A program made the translations under genes and the position numbers. Positions 47,100 through 59,114 of a stretch of 64,000 bases of DNA are shown here, piece by piece. Origin of the DNA: Neckera pumila. Its lineage: Eukaryota > Streptophyta > Bryopsida > Hypnales > Neckeraceae. The first letter of the stretch is position 1; every line of letters starts with the position of its first letter. Under the pieces are notes generated by a model that did no database searches, was not told the DNA's origin, and saw only the letters and a list, made by a program, of their open reading frames with translations. Location of the stretch: contig OZ018408.1 of the NCBI GenBank assembly GCA_963969595.1, positions 27,776,108-27,840,107 of the forward strand, read 5' to 3'.

Positions 47100-47666
47100 T
47101 CCCTCCGTCCCAAAATGATCTTCCTATTGGCCTTCATTTTTTGTCCCAAAATGATCTTCCTGTTGCACTTTGTAAGTTGCAAATTGGTCAAGTTTAACTT
47201 TTTGTTATTCTCTTGGACTAGCAAAACAACTCCAAGCGGTAGTTCCCCTCCATCCATGCAATCACCAATCAAAAGACAAATAAAATGGTTGAAAGGATCA
47301 ATAAACACTTTATGTTTTTATGTTTTGCATCTCTTTGAATATTGCCTAATTGAAAGAGATGAAGTTTTGGGAGGTGAAATAGATGTCTACATATGGTCTT
47401 TGGCTTATATTAACTATCCACAAAATGATGACCTCACACTCAACAATTAAATAACCACCGGTGATCCTTGAAAATACCCAAAAAAATCCACTTCTAAATA
47501 ATCCAAAACTGCCCTTTAAAAAGGGCTTCAAAACTCAAAGTTTCATGGACAATAGGAATGCACTAAAGTCCACATATAGTGCAAAACAGGCTTTAAAAAT
47601 GTTATTTTTAGCCTTAATCCGGAACATTTTGTCTCACAAGAAGATCATTTTGGGACGGAGGTAGTA
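47100..47666. mobile_element. Mariner/Stowaway-like element
   Basis: The left end CCCTCCGTCCCAAAATGATC is matched by the complement of the right end, CTACCTCCGTCCCAAAATG, followed by TA. CTNCCTCCGTCCCAAAAT is the classic terminus of plant Tc1/mariner and Stowaway elements. A second internal copy of GTCCCAAAATGATCTTCC lies at about 47,142. At 567 bp it is long for Stowaway. No D,D-type transposase was seen in its frames. Confidence 0.78.
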
Positions 47667-49140
47667 TGATTTTTTACTAAGATATTTCAGAACCTGCACA
47701 TAGAAGTTGATTAGTAAAATTAAAGTACATCTAATTAAGGATTGTAATTAAGTTTGCAAAACATAATATTAACTATAGAATCATTCACTTTATTTGATTC
47801 AATTCTAAAACAAGGATATCATTTAGACAAGTGATGTCTACAATAAGGTTATTAGTTTACATAACATTGATGACACAATTTCAATGGTGGACTATTGTTA
47901 ATTTATTATTATCCCCGATATTATCAAAAAAATAAATTATAATGTCAAGATAAAGACAAAGTTAAATAATATACATAAATTTTGAATCGACTATACGATT
48001 GCCAATTCTACAAGCATAGATAACATTAAGATCATGATCTTATCAATTTGGGTGCACTTATTTTAGATTAAATGACCAATTAACAAAAGTACGCAATTAT
48101 GCATATTACAAAGTTATTTGGTTGAGATGGAGATTGACATTAGAAGAAGAATAAGGCCTAAAGAAGGCTGCCAATTTACAAATAGCTGGGAATAATGGCC
48201 AAAAAAGAAAAAGAAAAAATTTCAAAAAGAAACTCTACAAACTGCAAGGCCTAAATTGCGCTAGAATATTTAGTTATATAATTGAAAAAAGTGGAAAAAG
48301 TGGAAAAAAATTAATGTTATAATAAATCCAAAAAAATTCTAAAATTTGACATGGCCAAAAAATTGCTAATTACGTCAAATTGTGATGAATTGAGTTATTA
48401 TTTGATTATTTGATTATTTTATTTGAATTTTGAATTTTTTATTGTTCTTTGAAATACAAAATATTATGACCAACATCATTATTGTTCACATCTTGTTCAC
48501 ACCTTAGAAATCTTCTTTAGGTAGCCCTTTGAAGGTCTCTTTATTATTGTAATGAGGTTTTTAATCCATAATGTTTCTTCAATGTAAAGCCCAAATGTCC
48601 TTGATTCAAAAGTATAATTTAGTAATTAAACACATTCAATAATAGTCTTGAGCCTTTCTACTCTAAAAAGTTATGTATTCCATAAACCCATCAAAGAAGG
48701 TTTAGAAGAATTCACAACGTCTTTGATTACAAGCAGCGATCCCTAAACTGCTTTTGCATTATTCGTTTGGAGGCTATACCCGTGTGTGTAGGGAGGGCTT
48801 ATTTTGCGACAGGATATTTCCGTGGTAGAACCGGTCTGATAAATTTGAAAAGAAATTGTAGAATTGTTGATAAAAAAGAATTTCTTGGTGAAGTAAGATT
48901 TGCGATGCGCCGGATAATTGAGTAGATCACGGGTGGCTACATTCTCTGATTTCCTACAGCTCCAGTAGCTAAATATTGAAGGAACGTGTGAAAGAAATGG
49001 TTAATTAATTATTTGTAAGAAAAGCCATGCACAAATGGACAGTTGAAAATGTTCTAAAATGCTCAATGTTTTGAATAGTTTTGGTGCTTTTCATTGCAAT
49101 AGATGTCATACATTGAGATTTGAGAAATGAGAACTCAAAA
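47667..49140. other. AT-rich sequence, nothing recognised
   Basis: No long frame or repeat partner. A short stretch of even composition lies at 48,760-48,960 without any recognisable content. Confidence 0.35.
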
Positions 49141-49149
49141 TTGCCACTA

Positions 49150-49205
49150 ACTTGGGAATTGAACCCAACTTGCAAAATGCAAGACTACCCAATTGTAGGT
49201 TAGTG
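49150..49205 (-). other. tRNA-like sequence, possible SINE head
   Basis: On the minus strand, TTGGGTTCAATTCCCAA forms a perfect 5-bp stem with a TTCAATT loop, like a T arm, and contains GGTTCAATTCC, one base from the pol III B box. About 38 nt upstream, TAACCTACAATTGG resembles an A box. Between them CTTGCATTTTGCAAG forms a hairpin. There is no acceptor stem or proper variable loop, so it is not a functional tRNA. Confidence 0.35.
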
Positions 49206-49469
49206 TTCTACACACAAAATGAACAAATCACATTAGAGTACAAGTTAGACAAATCTAGTAATATAAATCATAGAAGACTCCCCGTCTCCTACAACTTCAC
49301 GATGCCCACCATCTTCTGCTCCAGCTTGTACAAGTGTGCAATTGAAAGCAACTCCTTCCAAAAATGTTGAATCTCAAGGTAACTCCAGAAGTTGAGATGC
49401 AAAGCCAGCATAATCTCATGAAAACTAAGGATTTCAAAAGTAGAGGATTTTGCATGAGCCGGCTGAAGA

Positions 49470-51291
49470 TTAGATATCCCCATGCCAACCAACTTTAATT
49501 GCAGTCTTCCAAGAATTTATGGCCTCTTTGTACGGGAAATTGTCCAAGGAATAATACTTTTGCCCAAACATCCACACCACCAAAGGCAAGTGCTTGCCCA
49601 ACCGGTTCCTTTGATAAGACTTCAGAAATTTGAGCGTAGAGAAGTAGCGCTCATCCTCTATAGAACCAAATACTAAACAACAGCCAATAAAATCAAATTT
49701 CCTAAGTGCCGTGACTCAGAAAGGTTTCTACAGAGCTTGATAACTGGATTGACATGGTAGGGCGGGGCACAAGCAGAGTCAGCATTTGCTTTTATAGTAA
49801 CCTTGAACAACCCCCGCTGGTTGTCTAACTTAGAAGCGGAGAGCATCTCAGGGGCTGTATAAGGCATTCCTCCATCGTCCAAAGCTAGCCTTCCATTGAC
49901 AAGCTTTGTGTGGCAATAAAATTCTTGAGAACTGCCAAGTGTTGTGGAAAGCTCTTGTCAGCCCCATCCTGCTTCTAGTATTGGGGGTAAATGATGCCAA
50001 AAGCATCAAGTAGTTCTTGTTGTGGAAATCTCTTATCCAACTCATCACATAGTGATTGAGCTATCTCTGTAGAATAGAAGCCACAGACCACAAAACTGAT
50101 TAGAAAGACCACAGTATTACAGCTGTAACATTAGCAATGAATACCATCAACATGAACAAGTAGACCATTAAACAAAAGTTCAAACAAACCAACCACTTCA
50201 TCCTAAATCTGCACTTCATCCGAGCCCAGAGTCCCAGACCTACAAAACTCAACAACAACCGCTACCTAAGAGCACAAATTGGTCTACAAACAACTAAGTC
50301 TACGCTAGAAACTTCATAGCACCAGAAATGAGAAGAACCACCGGAAATCTGAAGTACAAACCTGCCAAAATCGACAGCAACTACAATGCATAGAAGTGAC
50401 AGAACAAAAAGCGCGTCGCCAAAAAAAATGGAGAAGGTAATCCTAAACCAACACCAGAAATGAAAGAACAACAGAGAACGCGTAGCCAAAAAAAATGGAA
50501 AAGGTAATCAGAAACCTGCACCAAAATTAAAAGAACAAGAGACAACGCGTAGCTAAAAAAAATGGAGAAAGTAATTAAAAACTTACATCGCAAACAAAAC
50601 ACGGAGAAGGTAACCAGAAACCTCCACCACCAGAATAATTTCCCAACCTGCACAAGCATCATAGGCAAAGCAATAGCCACCATCATCTAAGTACAAAATG
50701 CGATGATAGAAAAAGGCAAGGCAAAACCGGCAGTTCCAGACCAGGCCAACTAAGAATGGACATCACATACTACAAATATGTTATTGAAAAGTACAAACAT
50801 TACATACCTTAAAAAAGAAAGGAAAATGGAAACACTAACCTGAAAATTGGCGCTCGACATTGTCCTAAACACAGTTGTATTTCTCCTCTGTGACAAAAAT
50901 ATCTTGCCCTGTTTGCTTGTCAATGCAACGGGCAAACACAGCAATAATGCCACAATTGAACACCAGATGGAAAATGCCGCTGTCACCCTCTAATTCCCAC
51001 CACTCCAAAGGAATGTCGGCACTCTTCAATTTCACAAGCTCATTGTACCGAGAGAATTCCAACGTATTGTACAATGAAGCCTTGTCAATGAACATCTTGG
51101 CTAACTCATCTTGGCAAAGCTTGATGGATTGCATGAAGTCACAAATAAATTTATCACGTGCTTGGGTCAGCTTTATCAATGCATGAACAACATTCAACAA
51201 AGGTATGAAGCACGCCAGAGAGAGGAGGACCTCTACACCGGCTAGAAAGTTGTTTCCGGTAGCGGCAGCATTCCCTTTTTGCCTGATGGAT
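49470..51291 (-). pseudogene. hAT-like transposase, C-terminal half
   Basis: Cut-and-paste transposase, split from its N-terminal half (56,877-58,014, same strand). Exon part 51,291-50,842 reads LACFIPLLNVVHALIK onward. The intron 50,841-50,075 has GT..AG ends and joins in phase (G|AG, giving QFSEIAQSLCDE). The last part ends at TAA 49,470-49,472. The hAT C-terminal dimerisation motif GSIEDERYFSTLKFLKS is encoded at about 49,667-49,617, followed by RNRLGKHLPLV. An in-frame stop lies before the donor (TGT-GTT-TAG), another at PQY*KQDG, and two frameshifts follow, so it is not functional. Confidence 0.82.
50400..50600. repeat. 65-bp minisatellite within the transposase intron
   Basis: Three units start AGAACAA..GCG near 50,401, 50,466 and 50,531 and share a GCCAAAAAAAATGGA core and a GGTAAT block. 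The hydrophobic minus-strand frames reading through it are products of the repeat and not real proteins. Confidence 0.8.
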
Positions 51292-51820
51292 TGTGGGTGC
51301 TTTATTCCCACCCTTAGAATAAAGTGTACACAAGTCCAGGTTCTAGTTTTTGTCGTAGTTAAATCTCTATTGGGTGCTAATATGTATAATCCAATTGCGC
51401 CTTCCAAGCAATGGATCTTTTGATGTTGTTCCTAGTGTTAGCTTTGTCCACTTCTAATTGATATAAAATCCAAAAGATGTTAGTATTGTTCAGATGGTTT
51501 TTACTATGACCGATTAACAATCAAACTTTGAATTGGTATTAGCCTAGAAGCAAAAAAATGGAATGGTTTAATGGATAGGGTTTGGTTTACCCTTTCCAAA
51601 TGGTGAAGAAAGTTGAAGTTAACCTAAATTCCTAACGGATAATTGGGGCTAAAGTTATTTTTAATTAATCTCTTTTGAGGAATTTTTGATAAATTCTTAC
51701 TCTTACTAATAAAAGATAAATTCAACTTGCTTCTAAACTAAATAGTTTTACCTTAGAGAGGTTACTTCTATACTTGTTGTGGTAAAATATAATTACTTTT
51801 GACTTCTTGATGTAAGGTAA

Positions 51821-52125
51821 TTTACTAATGAATTTTGACCGTGTCGATTCATCAAAATTCTTATGTAATTCTTTTTTACCTTAAGTTCCTAATTTTTTAC
51901 TTCTTAGTTAATTGATTTTACTGATGAATTTTGATCGGGTTGGTTCATCAAAATTCTTATGTAATTTCTTTTTCTTTTTCTTTTTTACTTCTAATGTGAA
52001 CTGGTTTTACTATTGATATTTGATTTTTATCTTAAAGGTAAAATAAAAGTACTTTTGACTTCCTTGGTAAAAGTTAACTTACGGTTGAATTTTGACCGTT
52101 TTCCGGTTCACCAAAATTCTTCTGT
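51821..52125. repeat. Three diverged copies of a palindromic motif
   Basis: TGAATTTTGACCG..CGATTCATCAAAATTC occurs near 51,828, 51,925 and 52,086, each followed by CTTATGTAATT and a T-rich run. Each copy can fold on itself (GAATTTTGA with TCAAAATTC). Confidence 0.7.
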
Positions 52126-54027
52126 AATTTCTTTTTTACTTTGGAAATTTGGAAACTACTTCTACTTTGATCTTTGGTTATTATTTTTTACTTTAAATTC
52201 TAATAACCTAAGAGAAGTTCTTATTAGTTAACTCTAATTTTTTCCTTTCTACTTTTACTTCTATTTTCTACTCAAGATAAAGGTTGGGAATTTCTAGTAT
52301 GGTAAATATTTGGAAATTATGTTAAATTCTTACTACTTTGAGTTACTTTTCTATTGTAAATTTTAAACTCCTTGATAAATTGGTTTTGGATAATTCTTTC
52401 TAATTTGTTTCCAAGTTCTACCTTAACTCAATTCTTTATCTTTTGGAATTTTTATCTTATTCCTAGTTGCAATTATTTCCTAGAAGCTATTCAAATTTCC
52501 TATCTAATTCTAAGTTCCAATTCCTATTTCTTGTGGTTCCTTATGTTCTAAATTGCATTCCAACTTCCTAATTTCAATATGTTAATCCTAATTAACAATC
52601 CTAATTTTATTCACTAATTTGCACAATTAAATAACAAAACAATAAAAGAAAGGATTTTTAAGAACTTATTCCCAAAATTGTGGATTCAATGATGCCCTCC
52701 TCGTTTACCGTCATCGTGATCTTGTTGTAGTCGAAATTGGCGTCCATGTTGTCTTTTCTTTTCTTTTTTTCAATATGGAAAAGAAATGATTCTTTTTGTA
52801 TTTTCTTTCTTTTCTTATGGAGATATTTTGTAGAATCAAATCTAATCAAATCTAATCCCAACGTTGGGAGATATTTCGAAAGAAATCCAATCCAATCTAA
52901 CAATAAATTCTTGACTAATTCTATTGGAACCAACCAAATTCTAAAACAAAGTTTGTCTAACTTCTTCCAACTAATAACTAACTCCTAGCATCTTCCAAAG
53001 TCAACTATTCCCTTGTTTTGTCTTATCTATTTGTCTTATAAGAAGATCTAACTAAATCTAAGGAAATTTCAAATTCTAATGGTTGGCTTACAACCCACTC
53101 AACCCACTTGAGTCACATATACTTTCTTCATGAAACATGTTTTTTCTCATTTCATTGTTGAGCTTGAGCAACTGGAGTGACAGAGAGCTTGAACTTTGAG
53201 ATTTTCAAGTCTGGAATTGGGCTGAGGATGAACTGATTTGGTTTGGAAATGAATTGGGGTGCTGAACTCGCAACTGCAGAGCTGGACCGAGTGGTGGGGA
53301 GGCTGGGAGTGATGGGAGGCTGGGTCAACCGAGAGTTGACTCCCCTTGAGATGGCCTGATTGCCTTGTATTAAGCTTCCGTGTGCTGGACCAAACCTAGC
53401 TTGTAATCTAAATTTTTGGGAAATTTAATCCTCTCCTGAGGTTTTGACTCTTTGTTTTTCAATCACAACTTCAAAAATCAGCCCTTCTTTGGTCCCTGGT
53501 TTCTCCCTTTCTCTCAATGATTCGTAACTTTGGAATTTCTGTGAACACTAGATGAAACTAATCAGTCAAAATACTCTATGGATCTGATCTCCCTAAGTTT
53601 TTTCAACTATCACTAAGAATTTCCTATTCCCGGTTGCAGTTTCAAATTCTAAGCTTGGTGTTCAAAAATCTTCTAAAATTCCGAATGGGGCCTTTGGGGC
53701 ATCATCCCTTATTTGGTCTATTTGATATGGATGTATGTGGGCAAAAGGCGATTTGATGTGAGCTTAATTTTAGCTCGCTGTAATGGCTCTAGGCTGCCTT
53801 TGCCGTATGGCCTGCCAGTGTTCTAAATCGGCCTTGCCGGGGTCCTTGGAGGCCCTGTTTGGAGCTTGGGGAGTTCAGGGCGGTACTTGGGCCGGTACTG
53901 GGGTATCGCTGCTAGCTGGCTCCGGCCTTTGCTAAAATGATTTTTGAATTTTTTAAACCAAAACCAAGGCGGTGGTTGCCAAAATGGATATTCCAAATCC
54001 CAACTTGGGTCTCCGTATGGGAACCCC

Positions 54028-54959
54028 TTAACCCCTAAAGGACCGAGGTGATTTTCATACCAAAAACCATTCAAAACTGTCATTTCTATTGCAAAGAGAA
54101 AAGAGTTTAAAAAATTGTTTTTTTTGCATATCCAACCATAAGATCTTATACTTGACTAGTATATGAATATGTGGAAGAAATTTCAGAAACTTTGATCACG
54201 TAGATTGCAAGATATATGCATTTAAAGTGAAGAAAACAAGTTTTTTTCCACCTTGCTTCACTAGGTTTTTTGGCTTTGAATCTTTTTAGTTCAAATTTTT
54301 TGCACTATTGATTTCGATTTTCTACTTACTTATGTTAAGTAGTTGAGTTGAGAATCTAACAAAAAAATTTAGGAAAAAAAGCACTTAATTTTCACTCATT
54401 AAAAAATTGTTAAGTAGAAGTGGGTATAAGATTGAAGAAAAATCTAAATTGTTAATAGCTTTTAGATGGAATTGAATCACAATAATCCCAACGGTGAGAT
54501 TGTTCTAGCAAAAAAATCTAACCTTGTATAACAACAAAAATTGAAAAATTTGAAAAATTGCATTCTAAAATGAATTCTACAACTCATTTTGTCAAGAAGA
54601 TGCTTAGATTGCCCAAAAAACTAAGATTTTCCATAACTTTCTCATTATTAGTCCAAATTGAATGAAACAAAGCTTCACATGTAGACAAAAATATAATCTT
54701 TGAGGAAAAAATTTGAAAAAAAATTATTTTGACTTTTTGTGATTTTTTTTGGGCTGCCCGCAAAATTCCAATTTTACTTATTGTACCATAACTTTTGCTC
54801 CCGGGCATCAATTAAAATAAAAATTATATATTTGCAAAGATCTTGCAAAAATACACAACCTCTAAAAATCCCAAAAAATATTACTAAAAATTGAGATTGA
54901 AGGAACCTGCTCGGACCCAAATTGTCCCCCGAGGGGACAACCGGTCATTTAGGGGTTAA
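54028..54959. mobile_element. TTAA-family element N7
   Basis: TTAA lies at both ends (54,028-54,031 and 54,956-54,959), with CCCCTAAAGGACCGAGG on the left and CCGGTCATTTAGGGG on the right. The interior is homologous to N5 and N6. Just inside the right end is an extra small palindrome, GTCCCC..GGGGAC. It is nested within the 5.6-kb segment that splits the transposase. Confidence 0.9.
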
Positions 54960-56876
54960 CTTAATAAAAAACATGGAAAATTCAAACTAGGTGCGAAGCT
55001 TCGCTGTCCGGGGGTTTAGGCCCAAAATTCTAGGAAGTTTGTCTAAGTTTTGGATAATAAATGCAATAAAAAGAGGACTTTAATAGGCGATAGCTTCGTT
55101 GTATTAGAGGTTTTATCCTCAAATTCTGGAACAATTTTGTAAGAGTTCCGTTACACGTGAGACTGCAAGAGTTTTGGATCAAACCCAAAATCTCTTTAAA
55201 GACTTAAAAACAATACTGTAGACCACGTATTCCTTTGGCAAGACCCTAGGGGGATTTTCTCAAACCAACGGTTGGAAATCCCACACCAAAGCTTCGTAGG
55301 AATAAAGTAGTGAACAAGGACTTTTCAAACACAATAACTCAAGCTCCAAGGTATTTGAACTAACGGCAGAGCCAGGATTCAGTTCAAATATTCTTGGTGT
55401 TAGTACTCAAAGTATTCTCCAGAATAATTCAAGCGCAAGGTTAACAAGCTTTCCAAAGGGACCCCAACGTCCTTTGGAATGGGCTCAACATAAGGGGTAA
55501 TAGAGAAATCAAGGAACAAATATCACTCCAAATCACAATTTAAACAAGTTTTGGCAAATTGCCAAAATTTCAACAACGTGGCCGCGTTTTGGCGAGAGCT
55601 TACAAAATGAAAAGGGGTGTGAAGTGAGGGGAGGAGGAGGCCTTATATACTTGCTCAAGGCCTCACCTTTTGCCTCAATTTCCTAATTCTACTTCCTAGG
55701 TAATTTCAAATTTATTAATTAAAATTCCACACTACTGCTGTGATCATTCTAACTTTTGGAGAAATGCTCCAAACTCTAAACCAATTGAGCCATAGTCTTC
55801 AGAAGATCCAAATTAGCCCTATTGACCCCTTAACCCTTATTTCTAGGCCGTTTTGTATGTAAAAATCAACATTCAACATATCGCTTAAAAGGGTAAAAAT
55901 CCAATTGTTGGAGATAATTTTATCTTCAAATTCTGATTGGCCAAGGTTGTTGAGGAGGTCCAAGATAGTAAGAAAAGAGTCCAAGTTGACTCCCATCAGA
56001 ATTCGGGAGCTCTTGGTGTGTCGGTCAACGTAACGAATCTTTTAAAATCCATTAAAATTCTGTTAGCGCCGCCAGTTTTGGTACTTGTTGGGGTCGGAAT
56101 GTGATGGAATTTGGTCGGGCACTTTGTTTGCATTAAACATTCTATCCTAATTTTTATTGGGATTTTACTGCCACTTTGGGATTTTCTAGGAATTTCCCAA
56201 TGCGTAAAAATACGATTGACTTCCCAGGGAGTCATTTCCGCAATTTGGAAAATTACGAAACTTTTTGGACAACTTCTAGGAAGTTTTCAAATGCCATGTG
56301 CAAACTTACAACTTTATTTGCACTAATCTAAGGCATATGTGATTTACAACCTTTCAGTTTAATTTCCACCCGAGGAAGAAATCATTCTCAATATAAGTTA
56401 ATTCCCTCCCGGGAGGAGGAATCATTCTTGATCAACGAGATCTAGCCCTCTAGCTTCCTCATTGCGCCCCTAGTAGGTTTCTTGGTCAAAACCTCCATTC
56501 TTAGCCCGCGGATTGCTTGTAATCTCGGTTTATGATTTTACCTACACTGGTACATGATTTCTTTTCTATCCTAAGTATTTCACATGCCCTCCCAAAGTTT
56601 ATTTCTAGGTGGTTTTGAGGTTTGGCCATCAAGCTTAATTCCACTTGAACCGTCAAATGTTCTCTGAATTGCTTAAATAGACTTAATATTAGCTCATAGT
56701 AGTAGTTAGAGTGGTTTTGGGTTTTTTGGTCAAACCATATCTCATTTGTAGGGATTTCCCCCAAGTATCACGTGAACATACTCATATTATCTTTTTAACC
56801 CTACTTAACCCTAAATATGAGCAAAAAGCAAAAAAAAGAAAATTTTGAGGTTCAAGTGCTAACTTGGAGGCTCACA

Positions 56877-58014
56877 TGGATGCGACCATGTCCAGCCCCA
56901 TCTTCACCAGAAAAGTCTTGTATTCAGTGAAAACTCTGAGCGTTGGACTCCTTATAGAAATCCAATGTGTTTTAACATTCCGTAACATTTTTTTGGCCTT
57001 AGTTTCCATGAGATCAACTAGCTTCTGTAGCTCAGAGTGCCGCTTATGGCTGCGACAAAAGTATCCGTAAATAGACTAGAAGAGTCTTTCCAAACGAGAA
57101 ACAAGTGGATAGTTAGACAAAGTCTTGACCACCAGGTTTATACTGTGACTAGCACAGCTAGCACCAATGACAAAAGGGGTCCATTTCTCACGAATCTGGG
57201 TAGTGAGACCCTTCTTCGGTCCCTGAAACGTATTGACCCCATTGGCACCAAAACAGACAAGTTTCGACGCTATGTCCTGTCGACTTAGCCCTCCCTCACC
57301 CATCAACAAGTACATAATCTCATTTGTTAGGTGATCCACGGTTCCTCCATTGGACACACACGACAAATGCAGTAAGTGCGGGACCCTCTCTTAAGAGTCC
57401 ATTGCGTAGACATGCACACCAAGCCAAGAAGTATTGTCAATTGCTGTAACCTCATCTGCACTAATGGAAATGATACGCGCAGACTGCACTACGGCCTTTA
57501 GAGTTGCCAAAACACTCACATGAAGATGCTCGCTCATCTCCCAACCACTACTCTCAAACCAATGCTTTTGGGGTAAATTCTTCACCTTAAGGTGATGCAA
57601 CAAACACTGTTCACATTCGTAATCACACATGGGACGACCATGACTTAAAACTTGGAACAAAGTAGAGAATTGTACTCCCTTGCGTTTGAATTCACCCTCC
57701 AGGCCGGCAACGAGTTGATTTGCCACGCTTCCAACTCTCTTGCGACCACCCCAAAGTTTGCAGTACTGTAGATGTTTGCAATCGAGCTTGGTAAAGGTGT
57801 CACCCTTCTTAAGGGGAGGGAAACGTACTCCATCCTCCATGCACGTCCTCTTCCCTTTATGCTTCTCCAAACTGTCCCCCTTGGGGACAATCACCTTCCG
57901 TCTTCCACTGATTGCGCTGCAGCTTTGGCAAACAACTCCAGTCAAGTCGCCATTGGCGTTGAACTCATCCCCCGCCCATGCAAATTTGCACGGCCCACAC
58001 TCCCAAGTCCCCAT
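56877..58014 (-). pseudogene. hAT-like transposase, N-terminal half
   Basis: Begins ATG at 58,014 (MGTWECGPCKFAW). A Cys/His-rich zinc-finger-like module lies at residues ~6-57 (CGPC..CQSC..H..C), typical of DNA-binding heads of this transposase type. SADEVTAIDN near residue 186 should hold the first catalytic Asp. At the second site CFGANGVNTFQG has Asn where relatives I know have Asp, implying loss of catalysis. The frame is unbroken except for two stops (57,391-57,393 TAA and 57,076-57,078 TAG, the latter as from CAG). It ends at the 5.6-kb segment and continues in frame at 51,286. Confidence 0.82.
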
Positions 58015-59110
58015 AGCAGTGACAGTATAGGATAATTTCACAAGTGAAATGATGAAGCGCATGACAGAAGGCAAAGAAACGCAAGTGACAATGACATCGA
58101 TAGCACTCACAGCAGGGTTTTTTCAAGGCATAGAAGGTTGCCAATTCGCAAGTTGCAATGTTCACAGATGCAATCTCCAACAACTTGAATGAGGAATTCA
58201 ATTACAGCCTCCATTTCAACAATGCAATGAATGCCAGAGTCCAGCGATCGAGGATCTCCAAAATTTCAGAGCATCCAAAAATTGGTGCTTGCAATTGCAG
58301 ACAGCGGCGACGCTCCAACATTCAAAGCGGCAATCAAAAAGATTTGAAACTCCAAAAAACAATGATGACTCAATCACAATTTTAGATTTGACAGTCCCTC
58401 CAAACTCAAGGCATTGATCTCAAGATGAGGTAGTGCAGCAGAGCGCACCATGAGTCCACTCCAAGACAACAACAAAATTAAGTAGAAGTAAATGCTAATA
58501 GCTAACAAAGGAAAACTAAAATAATACATTTGCTAAAATCTGTAGGACAAGAGAGACAGAGCTCCTACTGGCTCTCCCACATTGTATCCCTAAACCCAAA
58601 TTTACTTGCAAAATGGACGGGTGCGATGGAGCCGCCAACGCTACAGATCAACGGCTGATGTCACGTCTGGGCTACCACGTCACACCAAGGGTGGTGGATG
58701 ACTGCGAATATCCTCTTGGATGAAAAGAAGTTTCAGCGACCTCTTCGTTAATGAGCTCACGAAACCAACTAAAATCTAATTTTTTTGTTGATTTTCTCCC
58801 ATGTACATGTAGCGCAGGATTTTTATTAGTAAAATCCAAGCAAATTTTAGCCAGTTCTGGGATCACTGATTACAATTTTAGCCAGTTTCCCATTGAGACT
58901 ATGGTTGCCTTTACTAGTGATTGATGACTATAAATTGTTGTTTAGACACAATACAAATTGTTGTTTAGACTTGAGCAAAAACAACATCTATTAGACTAAA
59001 AGTACTATTATGTCTCAACAATATATTTTACACTAAGGAAATATCTCAATATTGATAGAGATTTAATACCCTCTATAATAATGAAATATTGAGATTAAGA
59101 AGAGATATTC
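58015..59110. other. Upstream region of the transposase gene, no other gene
   Basis: It presumably contains the 5' end of the hAT-like element, but no matching inverted ends or 8-bp duplication could be fixed. Small overlapping frames are anonymous. Confidence 0.3.
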
Positions 59111-59114
59111 AAGA

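Larger units (their letters stand above)
51292..56876. mobile_element. 5.6-kb segment splitting the transposase; LTR-type insertion or intron
   Basis: It begins TGTGGGTGC and ends GGCTCACA on the plus strand (TG..CA). TGGAT flanks it on both sides (51,287-51,291 and 56,877-56,881), as expected for a 5-bp target duplication. Removing the segment and one TGGAT restores the transposase frame. No matching long terminal repeats or gag-pol frames were found. A TATATAAGG box lies on the minus strand near 55,645. The alternative is an intron with donor AT|GTGAGC and acceptor CATCAG|G, which also joins in phase. It contains the TTAA element at 54,028-54,959. Confidence 0.55.

Noticed and set aside
50262..50686. 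Hydrophobic minus-strand frames rich in Phe, Cys and Ser
   Set aside because: They read through a 65-bp minisatellite in an intron and repeat with it; they are not membrane proteins.
51292..56876. A complete LTR retrotransposon
   Set aside because: The TG..CA ends and 5-bp flanks fit, but no pair of long terminal repeats, primer-binding site or gag-pol frame could be recognised, so only an insertion of uncertain class (or an intron) is claimed.
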